Source: Irpex lacteus
Taxonomy: Eukaryota > Basidiomycota > Agaricomycetes > Polyporales > Irpicaceae
Direction: 5' to 3'
Length of the DNA stretch: 64,000 nucleotides
Assembly: GCA_001986395.2 (NCBI GenBank)
Contig: MQVO02000009.1
Location: 930,001 to 994,000 of the forward strand
The first letter of the stretch is position 1; every line of letters starts with the position of its first letter. Under the pieces are notes generated by a model that saw only the letters and a list, made by a program, of their open reading frames with translations, was not told the origin of the DNA and made no database searches. Below, piece by piece: positions 1 to 10,316 of this stretch. The position numbers were made by a program, and so were the translations under genes.

Positions 1-248
1 GTCGGTGATGAGTTGAAAGCGTGGGTGCTCCAGTAACGTGGACAAGGATCTGGTTTGAGTAGCTGATGCATGACCTCAGCGACTATTATGGTGCGAAAGG
101 GTGCGGAATAAATGCTCTGCTAGTCAGAAGACCCGGTAAAGACGGAGAAAACGAGATGAAAGAGGACGGCGAGGACCTGAGCGATATTAAGGTCGTATCA
201 AGCTTGCAGCAGGTTGTCGAATGGGTAAAGCAGGAAAACAACGCTTGA
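1..248 (+). CDS. HAD-superfamily hydrolase, C-terminal end (5' partial)
   Basis: Only the last part of the gene lies in the window. The first 20 bases read VGDELKA and join, across a 59-bp intron (21-79, GT...AG), to DYYGAKGCGINALLVRRPG. This matches motif IV of haloacid-dehalogenase-like hydrolases, where a Gly-Asp pair followed by an Asp a few residues later helps bind Mg2+ (family knowledge). The protein ends in an amphipathic helix (VVSSLQQVVEWVKQEN) and stops at 246-248. Members of this group are cytosolic phosphatases or dehalogenases; the substrate cannot be told from the tail. It converges on the bS6m gene with only 81 bp between the two stop codons. The family call is fairly safe; the HDHD3-like subgroup is a guess. 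Confidence 0.75.
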
Positions 249-329
249 TTGTGTCCGAAAGGCAGCGATAGTGCATTAGCCCAGTAATTAGTCAATGTAC
301 ATACATATAGCGAGCAGGTGGAGGAGACT

Positions 330-812
330 CTAATAATTCGGAAGGGACCCTGCCATTGATGTCGGATCCCGGAGTGTCTTCGCCTTTGGCTTGACAACAT
401 CTTCCACTCTGTCTCCAAGTTTCAAGGTGGTCATTCGGAGCACTCGAGGGTCATAATGAAGAATTTCTCGCAAGCTGTTTAGGACCAGCGGTGACGCATC
501 GAAGTTCATGGCCCAGTAGCTGGCAGCGCCAGTGCAGGTCAGTTTGTGGGGATAGAGGGATGCTACAACCTGAGCTCACTCTCCAATCTCGTGCGTCTTC
601 TTCATACGCTGTGGAAGCGTGCAGGTTCCCCACGACTCAATCTTTCGTACAACTCCGCCTCTCTGCATTACGTGCTCAGCACATGTTTTGACCAAGTTCT
701 TGATTTGTGCCTGCGTTAGCCCTGTCAGTAGTGCTTACCATTCAGAAGGCTATTAAACACATACATAGTCCTTGTAATGAGCCGCTATGCACACCATTTG
801 ATAGAACGGCAT
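330..812 (-). CDS. MRP17: Mitochondrial small-subunit ribosomal protein bS6m (MRP17)
   Basis: Three exons (812-765, 710-580, 519-330) join to exactly 122 codons plus stop. The protein starts MPFYQMVCIAAHYKDY and continues through HVMQRGGVVRKIESWG, LPQRMKK, DYWAMNFDASP and a tail with LREILHYDPRVLRMT and KLGDRVEDVV. These are the recognisable blocks of bacterial S6 and fungal MRP17, including the 'GGVVR...WG' turn and the 'F.ASP..L..L...L..DPRV.R' strand-helix unit. The length is normal for the family. It should sit in the platform of the mitochondrial small ribosomal subunit. Introns of 54 and 60 bp hide the gene from a simple ORF scan. It is head-to-head with the SND1 homologue (231-bp gap) and tail-to-tail with the HAD hydrolase. 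Confidence 0.88.
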
Positions 813-1043
813 GGCTTCACAGTCGAGGAAGAGGAAGAAGGTGGTGGTCGAACACCTGGCCAATATTTCGCACTATTTCGTGGCTGAGAGAGCGTGGGAA
901 CGACCTTCCTCATTTGATGGATGATTTGTGCCACGCCTGCAATGCACCACCAAAGGCACACGACTGTGAGCTGTAACCCCATAACTCATCCCCTCACGTT
1001 CTAACTCTTTAACGAAGTCTATTTCACTTCCAAACGCGTAAAT
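813..1043. promoter_or_regulatory. Shared 231-bp divergent promoter region of bS6m and SND1
   Basis: This interval separates the start codons of two divergently transcribed housekeeping genes. A CCAAT motif is present around 860 (GGCCAATATT). The side next to SND1 is pyrimidine-rich, as fungal core promoters often are. No TATA box stands out. That it drives both genes is inferred from layout only. Confidence 0.4.
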
Positions 1044-4000
1044 ATGTCTCTCAAGGCGGTGCGTGCGATCTAATGAATGTTTTGTGTACGATGCTGACTG
1101 CAATGACGCCGATGCTAGGTCGTAAAATGTATGATCTTCTGCAATGCTGCGTGTCCTGCATTAGAAGTGCTGAATATACGTCGAGTATATAGCTGTAATC
1201 TCCGGAGACTCCCTCATCTTGCACGGCCCACCTGGACCCAATGGCAAGCCCCCAAAGGAGCGGTGCGTCTGCCATACATCGAGATTTACATTGTATACTA
1301 ATTCATGACGTTCATTCATGAAGGGTCTTGCATCTTGCAGACATCACCGCTCCTCGTTTGGGAACAGCTACGCGTGAAGACGAAGTGAGAATCCAATATA
1401 AGCTACTCGGACATGACTGACATGTTCTGATCTTTCTTTAGCCCTGGGCATACGAAGCACGAGAATATTTGCGCTCGCATGCCGTCGGCAAACCCGTTCT
1501 CTTCACAATCGCGCACAACCTCCCTTCGAACGACGATACAGAACGTGCCATCGGTTCTGTCGAACTTGGCGGCGTTGACATAGCGTCCGAACTCCTGAAA
1601 GCCGGCTGGGCCAAACTCAAGGAAATCAAGAGGGAGCCTACTGAAGCCGATCAGAAGAAGAAAGACCTGGAGGCAGAGGCTAAAGCTGCTGGAAAAGGTG
1701 TATGGAACCCCCACGGTCCCAAGGTACGTGACATCATCGCAGGCTATGTTTGGCATCCTGTGCTAACCATGTATAGGCACACGCAGTGCACTACACCATG
1801 CCTACCGACTCGCAAGCCTTCATCACCGAATGGAAAGGAAACCCCATCGATGGTAAGCATGTTCTATCCACTCCTGATCACCTAGTTGCTCATTTCTTGC
1901 AACTAGCTATCGTCGAACAAGTCAAAGACGGATCTACGCTTCGTGTTCGTCTGCTCCTTCCCGAAGGTGACCATCAACTTGTCAACATCACTCTAGCTGG
2001 TGTCCGCAGCCCTCGTTGCGCCAACCGACCAGAGGAGACAACCGAGCCATTCGGCGAAGAGGTTCATTGACTCCCTCACTCCCCTCCGCGACTCCTCCGC
2101 TCACTATTCTGTAGGCCAAATGGTTCACGGAGCAGCGTCTCCTGCAGCGCCCCGTGAAGGTTACGCTCCTGTCGCTACCAAGCTCAACGGCCACCCCTTT
2201 CCAAACTTCGGCAACGGCTCCAGCACCGACAACAGCCTCTATCTTCATTGGCACAGGTATGTCTGTATTATGATTCCTTACGATATGTTGTGCTAACAGC
2301 AACGTCAGTCCTGCACCCAGCAGGTAACGTCGCAGAGCACCTCGTTGCATCCGGTCTCGCTCGCATAGTCGACTGGCATGCCGGTATGCTTGCGGCGGGT
2401 GGCGCCATGGAGCGTCTGCGTCAAGCAGAACGTGCAGCGAAGGAAAAGCGCATCAACCTCTACGCAAGCACGGCTCCTCCTGCTGCCAAGAGCAACGGGC
2501 ATGCCACAAACGGTGCACCCTCCAAGTTTGATGGTATCGTCACTCGTGTGTGGAGTGGAGACCAGATCTCCGTTGCGGATAAAGACACGAACAAGGAGAG
2601 AAGGATACAGCTGAGCTCTACCAGAGCTCCTAAGTGAGTATATAGCATGGACATACTGGCGCAGAATAGTACTGATCCTATGACAGGCTCTCGGATCCTA
2701 AACAAGCATATTACGCGCAAGAAGCCCGTGAGTTCCTCCGTAAGAAGCTCGTGGGCAAGCATGTCAAGGTTCGCGTTGACTTCGTACGTCCGAAGGAGGG
2801 TGAATTCGACGAGCGTGAATGTGCAACCGTCTTCTTCGGCAACGCGAACAGGTTCGTAGACGTCTACTTCATGAGTCTTGGGAAAACTGCTGATCCGGTA
2901 TGTACCCAGTAACGTTGCGGAGCTTCTTGTCGAGAAGGGTCTTGCGAGCGTCGTGCGTCACCGACGGGATGACGAAGATCGTTCGCCCGACTACGACAAG
3001 CTTATGGCGGCAGAGCAGACGTAAGTGAGAGGGTTGGCATGCTCAGAAAGTGTATTGAATGTGCGTATCATGGCAGTGCGGTCAATGAAGCTCGTGGTAT
3101 ACACTCTGGCAAGGAGCTTCCTGCACCGAAGCAACCACTTAACATCTCCGAAGTACGATATGCTCTCTGCGGTCTAGTTTTATTTGACTTACCGCCTATT
3201 AGACTCACAATCGTGCAGCACCATTTGTCAACAGCTTCAAGCGCCAAGGAAGAATACCTGCTGTCGTGGACTATGTCGCCGCTGGCTCCCGCTTCAAGTG
3301 AGTAAAGAGATCTTGATCATCATATAGTTTGGTGACTAATCGACTGTGTCTACACAGAATCTTCCTCCCCAAAGACAACCAGGTCCTCACCCTCGTGCTT
3401 GGCGGCATCCGCGCACCACGCACAGCTCGTAACTCGTCAGAAAAGTCAGAGCCCTACGGCACTGAGGCTTCTGACTTTGCCACTCGCAGATACATGCAGC
3501 GTGACGTCGAGTTTGAGATTTACGATGTCGACAAGTCTGGGGGATTCATTGGAGCTTTGTACCTGAACAAGTCGGAGAATGCTGCCATTACTCTCGTAAA
3601 GGAGGGTCTTGCTACGGTGCACTCGTATTCCGCAGATACACTCCCTTGGGCAAAGCAGCTGTATGATGCTGAGGTAATGGACCCTTCATCCGTCTCTTTG
3701 GCTCTTGGAAACTAACTTTGTTTACAGGAAGACGCCAAGAAGGCTAAGCGCAAGGTACTATACTTTCCCTACAGCGATGTCGGGGTTCATGCTGACGGCT
3801 TGGTTCAGATCTGGGCTGATTACGATGAAGAAGCAGAGCAAGCTGCTGTTGTCGAGGAAGAGGAGGATACCGGTGCCCTGAAGACTGACTATCAGGATAT
3901 AATCATCAGCGACGTTAGAACGCACAATGGCGTGAACTTCTCAGTACAAATCCTGAACACAGAAGGTTTGCGATCCTTACACCGAGGTGTCATAGATGCT

Positions 4001-4684
4001 CACGAGCGACTTAGGTATCAAACATTTACAGCAGCTGATGCAAGAGTTCTCCTTGCACCACAAGACTGTCGCTCCAGCACCAAGTTTCACTCCAAAGTCC
4101 AATGACCTCGTATCAGCCAAGTTCTCTGATGGGCAGTGGTATCGTGCGAGAGTTCGCCGGGCGTCACCACTGAAGAAAGAAGCCGAAGTCACTTTCATCG
4201 ACTATGGAAACCAAAGTACGGTTGGCTTCAACGACATCCGGCCTTTGGACCCGCGCTTCCGTTCTCTTCCTGGTCAAGCTCACGATGCGCGATTGAGGTA
4301 CGTAAATTTCTCCTAACACCGTGGCACATAGCTCACGACATTCAAAGCTTCATCAAAATTGTCGGGCCAGAGAGTGAATACCACCAAGAAGCAGTGGATC
4401 GCTTCAACCAGCTCTGCGCGGGCAGGAAGCTGGTGGCCAACACTGACTTCAAGGAGGGATCTTTGCTGCACCTGCGCCTCATGGACCCAGAACAACACAC
4501 TGATCCTCTCGCTTCTGTTAATGTTGACCTTGTGCGCGAGGGTTTGGCCACGATTGACCGCAAGGGATGCAGGTACCTCCAGTCGTATCCTCAGGTTCTG
4601 AAGAAACTGCAGGAGGCTTTGCAGGAAGCTAAGAGGGACCGACTGGGTATATTCGAGTTCGGTGATGTGGAGGAGGACGATTAA
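1044..4684 (+). CDS. SND1: Tudor-SN / staphylococcal nuclease domain-containing protein 1 (SND1, p100)
   Basis: The protein, roughly 920 residues over about 15 exons, has four repeated staphylococcal-nuclease-like domains. Signatures are [82 protein letters not shown] and [20 protein letters not shown] Tudor domain follows ([26 protein letters not shown]), then the last partial SN domain. Family proteins bind RNA and act in RNA decay, splicing and stress granules. The start is ATG 1044 (MSLKA). A 10-nt exon (1119-1128) then supplies VVK and the first base of Ser, and exon 3 begins at 1193 in frame. That model gives the expected N-terminal 'VVKSVISGDS'. Introns 1059-1118, 1129-1192, 1263-1323 and 1385-1441 all have GT...AG ends. 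The stop is at 4682-4684. Confidence 0.93.
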
Positions 4685-4878
4685 TCTGCACGGTTGTGTT
4701 GTATGTATTAACATGTCCACCACTCACCCACTCGCACATGTGTAAAAGAGCCACCAAATCTCAGGCCAATTGCAACTCTCAAATGTGACTTTGATTGTAA
4801 CATTTTTTGTGACGGCGTGACGATGTCCAACTCGCCCTCGACCTGCATCTTTGTTTACGACCACGACGACCTCGAGCT

Positions 4879-6338
4879 ATGGATTCCTCGAGTTCCCTCC
4901 CAGCCAACCTCCATCGAGAAGGCAAGCCACAGATACGCCTCAAATCCTCTGCAAGCATGTCTATGGAGGCTCATGTCTCAACAACCTTGCATCGGACACG
5001 CACGAACGTCAACTCGAGCCATCTGGCTACTTCGAAGGAATTGGACACAAACAAAGACATAGAGAGCAACTATTCTTCAACGCTTGGAAATCATAATCTT
5101 AGATGGCTCTCCTTCGGGTTCTGGGCGACAGATCTGTATATTCTCCGACCACGTCTAGCTCGTCTTAGGTGGCTTTTGGCGATGTACTGTGCTTTCAGTG
5201 TTCTGTTCTTCTCTTCCCACATGTATCCGAAGCTTTCGCAAGACTCAAAGTCGATAGGGCGTATCACAAAAGCTGGTGAGCCAAGTTCTATACGGCTAAT
5301 TATCCCGTAGTTGAACGTTGAACCTCCTGCGATAGATGTTCGCACAACAAATAGCTCTCCCCTTCAGGCACTTCCCGGTGATCACTTGTTGTCCAAATTG
5401 TCGAGCCTCTACCCTCCTCCTCTGGCTCTGGAACCGTTCGTTCTTCAGGCTGTATCTGGCAATTATCCTGTTACTGCGTGCCTCTGGGCCACCGCGGACG
5501 ATATTGACTCCCTTCCTATGTGGGTGTCAAGGTGGAAAGGTTAGTACCTTTTTCACGTTTCGTCACTGTCACAAATATCTGTGTTAGGCGCAATCTCTCT
5601 GCTTGTTACAACAATGCATCCGCCATCGACACCAGCCGCAGACGCTCTGATAGGAAGACTCCGAACTCTTCATAACCCCTCGTCCGTCAAATACAAGGTC
5701 TCGATACATATCCTCTATCTTGCTGCCAATACCCTTGACAACTCGAACGCTTTTCTTAATCTGGCTCGCCTCTTTGCTCAAACGAAAACCGTCGCTCTAT
5801 TTCCTGGGAACCTGTCCGCCGTCCCTCCCAAAGCTTTCTATCGTTCAGTAGCATCCGTGGTCAACTCTCCGAAGCCTGTTGTCTTTACTATGCGTCAGCG
5901 GACAACATACCCATTTACATCTCTTTCTCCAGTACTTCTCCCACAAGAAAATCCCGTCTGGTGTACCGAAAGGTTCTTTCCTCAAACTTCGAGAGGATCT
6001 GACTGGACGGAATGTCTCTGGCAGCTGTGGCTGGATAGCTATGGCGATATCTTGGTCAAGCCCACAACTGATTGGATTCAGGAATCGCGAGTGTCGTTGA
6101 ATGCATCCTCGATTGAAGTAGGCCGCCGCATCATCCATCACCAAAGAGCTCTTTCTTAATGTTCTACCTTCAGGTCAAGTTACATCGACGGCTCAGTCTC
6201 AAGTATCGGAGCGAAACTTGCGTCTTGGCAGTCAGGCAGCTAGCTGCCCTTCGCTCCACAGATCGAAGTGCAGATGCTATCAAGGCTCGGTGGTTAAAAG
6301 GAGCTTGTCGAGAGTGGGCAGCAGGGAAGGATAACTGA
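4879..6338 (+). CDS. GT49 (LARGE-like) glycosyltransferase-like type II membrane protein
   Basis: Four exons (4879-5275, 5336-5539, 5588-6117, 6174-6338) sum to 431 codons plus stop. The N-terminus (about residues 1-70) is polar and Ser-rich. A single hydrophobic segment follows at about 85-115 (LRWLLAMYCAFSVLFFSSHM), as in Golgi type II enzymes. The lumenal part carries YPVTACLWATADDIDSL and WVSRWKGAISLLVTT, which resemble the start of LARGE/B4GAT1-type GT49 domains (opposing-reaction glycosyl transfer on the secretory pathway). Where the family usually has a metal-binding DxD, this protein reads LFPGNLSAVPP, so catalysis is uncertain. The C-terminus (WLKGACREWAAG) is conserved-looking. An upstream ATG at 4823 lies in another frame. 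The function assignment is tentative. Confidence 0.55.
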
Positions 6339-6725
6339 AATGGCTTATAACTTACATGTCTACATCTGGGAATTGGGGCTTATGATCATGAAAGATTGCA
6401 GTCTTCCTACAGTAGAGCTGCCCGCAAAATGTCAGAACCAGCTATCCATGGTATACTAGGTTGTATCTCGTATTATGACCGACGATATACGTAGGATTTC
6501 CCGACTAAGGACCGTCAGAGATGAGTCAGATGGCGTGAAGACGAGACAGGCCACAAATGTGATATACATATTTATAACTGCCTTTTAAGGCAATTTCCTC
6601 TCTGCATACGTCATCGTGCTGTCAATTACGTAACAAACCACTTTGCGGATACGGTTGGAGAAAGAAGACAAGTAATATTAGCAAGCTCACAATATCCGCT
6701 ACCACATTCAAACATTAATAGTGCA
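6339..6725. other. 387-bp convergent intergenic spacer
   Basis: This lies between the stop codons of the GT49-like gene and the ATRIP homologue. It is AT-richer than the flanking exons and contains nothing recognisable beyond expected 3' untranslated sequence from both sides. Confidence 0.6.
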
Positions 6726-9700
6726 TTAATTATCATCTTCTGGGTGTAACAAGCGGGCCTCGCGCTCCTCGTCATCGTCGTCAATCTCTATAGGCTCATT
6801 ATCCGGCTGGAATGCCCTCCACACATCCTCCAACTCAGGACCTTCCATGACCAACTCCAACAAATCCTTCGCCATATCTATGTCAAGGTCTCACAATCAG
6901 CCACCCGGGATGTGCATAACATCAAGACAAGGTTACTTACCGACTGTCTGCTCATACAGCGCTCTATCGGGTTCGTTCAACCAACAAGGCGAGTCTGCGA
7001 AACTGAGCCGGCCCATGGTAACATTGAATATATGACCGATGCCGTAGAACTGTCGGTGGTGCGTATAGTGCAGCTTGTGGTTGAGCCGGTAGGGCTCTGG
7101 AGAGCTGAACACCATGTAGTATAGCAAGGCAATGGTGCGACTGATGATACGGAGGATCCTAGAAATGTAAGCGAGGTGTTTAGTCGTGATACCGCGATAA
7201 TGAGGAAATATCTACCTGTTGAGCTTTGGCGGCGAAGATATCAGTGCTGCGTCATCTTCCCAGAATGGTTCCGTTTCGTTGGAGAGATACATGATGATGG
7301 AGGGAATGAGTGTATGGGATCGAAGGAGAACCACCAGCACGTCAGGATGCGAAAGCGCGAGGATGGCCAGGAAAGTAAGGATATGGTCTCTGAGCTGGTC
7401 CGCCTGGTCTTAGATGTCAGCGTCTTACTCCTAAGCAATAATGAAGCAACTCACCTCAGGTCCTTCGCGAGTAGCGTCAGTGAGATACAGGCATAGCTGC
7501 TCGATGTGCCATACTTGAGTGGTGTCTTTGGCACTCGCGTCGTCCTGGCCAGCGACAGGCAAAGTCAACGAGATAAATGTGCGGAACAAGTTGCCAACTG
7601 CGCAAGATATTCAAAAACTGCCGTTACGGAGATATGAATAAACGTACATGACGCTAGAATACCCAATGTCCGAGCAGTTTGAGTGAGCAACCATGTTGGC
7701 TGGGCTTTGTCCAGGAGCACTGGCAGAACTTGAGGACTGCGGATAAAGGTAGACAACCTGTGTCGTTGATAGTTTAGCTCCAGTAAGGAAGTGTCAAGAT
7801 AAGAAGACTACGCACTGGGGAATAAGCTCTTCCGGCGCGGTTAGAGCTAGCGCTTCAACAAACAAAAGCGATTCCTTCGCGAGCACATCGTGCATCTCAC
7901 GAGGCCCTTCCATATCAGATACAGCAACATAAGAACAGATAGTGTCACAAAGGATGAGAAGGATAGCAGGAGGGGTGTCGTTGGGAGAGGGAGTAAGGAG
8001 TGCAGCGCTGAATGAGGGTATAGTGTAAGATAGTATACGTAGAAGGCTGAAAAGCGATGATAGAGGATATATCTAGAAGGATATTTTTGAGTTGATGTGG
8101 TCTGGGAGTTATAAGAGAAGTACTAACGGTAGCATTATCAGTTAATATACGAGCTAGGTCAGCGAAGACCTTGGTAATTTCATGGAGGTGGTCTTCCCAT
8201 ATGATTGGCAGCGTCATGGAACCCAATGTCTCAAACAAATGAGAACAAGCACTGGAGTACTTGGCGCGTTGTTCTGGCGTCGCATTCGATGAAAGCGACG
8301 CGTTGAGGAGTGTTTGCATGGTGGGTGTCTTGTCCGGTGGTAAGGCATGTGTGAAGACAATATGATGCAGCTTGAAACAAAGATTAGCATAAAATACACG
8401 CGTGGTATGTATAGCTTACCTCGTCTCGCCAGTTGGGAGGATCCATGTCTTCGATCTCGTCTTGCGGATCATTTTCGTCTACGATCTTCATGTCTGCGTC
8501 ACCAGACTCATCAACCACCACAACAGGAGGTGGCGACCTAGATGATGGTGAAGATTGGTTACTTGGACCGGCTGGGACCAGGTCCATAGTATCGTCAGGC
8601 AGCGGCTCATGATGGGCAGCAAGTGGGCTACTGGGAGGCGAACTACGCGCATGACCGGTGAAGAACGGGTTGTCGTTCACGGAGCCTGCGCGCTGTTTGC
8701 CTTTACCCTTGTCAGCAGCTCTCTGTGACGAAGGCCTGGAAGGAGTGTCGAAGAACGAGTTGTGAAAACCCGGTAGAGTTGGCTTCTTCTTGGTTGGTTC
8801 TGCAAATGGTGCAGGCTGTCGAGGCCGTTGGGAGAGCGACTTCTCAATGGCGCCAAAACGTGGTCTACGAGGAGTTTGAGTGGATCCGAAGTCAGGTACG
8901 TTGCCGGTATTCCAATTGCGCATTTGGGAAGGCATCTTGACAGGTGTGTTGGGCTCGAGGCGAAGAGCTTTCTTAGATACAGACCACGGAGCCTTTCTGG
9001 TCGAAGTTTCCAGTTCGTGTTGCTAGAAGTATGTATTGAACATGTGTAATAGCACAGACAATATGCTAACTTACTCGAAATGTGTAGTGCGTCTTCAGGC
9101 GTTCGAGCTCCTCTTTCTGTTCCCTCTGAAGCTGTAATTTGGCAGCTTCCGCTGCTTCACGAGCGGCCTGCAATCTCGCTACTTCGGCAGCATGCTGATC
9201 GTTGGTCTAAATGACAATATATAAATGGCCACAAAACTTTTGAATGAGGCTTTCATACCCTGGTTATGTTCGCTCGCAGAATATTGATCTCGCCTTCTTT
9301 CGTGTACCGGACATCTTCTGCTTCTTGAAGTTTGCGCTGTAACTCGGCCTGGTTCTTCTCTAACTGGGGACCTTTGAATTACGACCGCACAGTAGAGCTA
9401 CATAGGAACGCATACCTCTTCCAGTTTCACACGAAGTATCTCGGCATCTCTCCGCGCCTTTTGATCTGTACTCATACTTTGTGTCGCCCTGGGAACAGAT
9501 GGTGGGCCATACAGCTGCTGCGTTGAAGACATCCTTTGCAACCCTCGAGGAGGATTGGACACTGGCTGCACATTAGCGGCGTGAGAAGCAGGACCAGTAG
9601 ACCGCCTTGAGAGCTGTTGACTTGGTCGAGGTACATTGCCACGGGTTATAGACGAAGTGCTGGATGTTCTGGTCTGCAGAGGACGTGATGTGTGACCTTG

Positions 9701-10033
9701 GGTATCACTTGGACGATACACCACTCCTCCTCTCTGTGATGCCTGAGGGGCACCCACTTGGTAGTAGCTATCGCCTTGTATAGATATTTCCGGTAAATCA
9801 TCGTAGTCATTGGCCGATAATTCGCGTTTCAGGGGTACAAGAGGCGTATGTTCTGTCTTTTGTCGCTTCGCAGGACGTTCCTCTGGTTTTCTTGTCACCG
9901 CACGAGGCGGTGAACGGTTTGGTGCAGGAATGAAAGCCTGAGAGGCGGCAAATTGACTTTCTACCTGGTCTAGGGCGGCGATAGTTCCCTCATCGAGCAC
10001 GAGATCGTCGAAGTAGTCGTCCGAGTCATCCAT
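6726..10033 (-). CDS. ATRIP / Rad26 / Lcd1-like DNA-damage checkpoint protein
   Basis: The protein starts MDDSDDYFDDLVLDEGTIAA (acidic) and continues with DQVESQFAASQAFIPAP, a basic stretch PAKRQKTEHTP and a disordered Ser/Pro region. A coiled coil follows, encoded at about 9490-9080 (many Glu/Leu/Lys, containing KEGEINILRANIT), then a long helical C-terminal half. An acidic N-terminus, coiled coil with 'EI..LR' and helical repeats are the layout of ATRIP/Rad26/Lcd1, the partner that brings ATR/Mec1/Rad3 kinase to RPA-coated DNA (family knowledge). The C-terminus ends FQPDNEPIEIDDDDEE..HPEDDN before the stop at 6726-6728. Length is about 900 residues with many short introns. Sequence conservation in this family is low, so the call rests on architecture plus the coiled-coil motif. 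It is divergent from UPF2 with 283 bp between the starts. Confidence 0.65.
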
Positions 10034-10316
10034 AGGACTTCACACACCATAGCCGGGTGCGCTGGGCATGGAGGACAAGGTTGAAAGAGATGGCCGTCGA
10101 GGACAAGGAGCGTTAAGGGCAACGCGTCTAACCCGGTACCGCGACCGCGGCTTTCGATCTATGACTTTGACTGCCACTACTTACCTGCATCTCTGTCTCC
10201 AACCGTTTTGAAGATTACTTGCGTTCCAAACTGTTCGAAACGATATCTCAAGACAGGCGTAGATTGCGGCAAATTGTGTCCAGCTCTATCAATCAACCGA
10301 TATCGCTCGCATTGAC

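Noticed and set aside
86..418. Minus-strand frame with a WQGPFRI stretch resembling the C-terminus of retroelement integrases
   Set aside because: It is the wrong frame of the last bS6m exon, whose joined exons explain the sequence fully.
4823..5062. Upstream ATG and open frame before the GT49-like gene
   Set aside because: Different frame from the membrane segment and lumenal domain; at most an upstream ORF.
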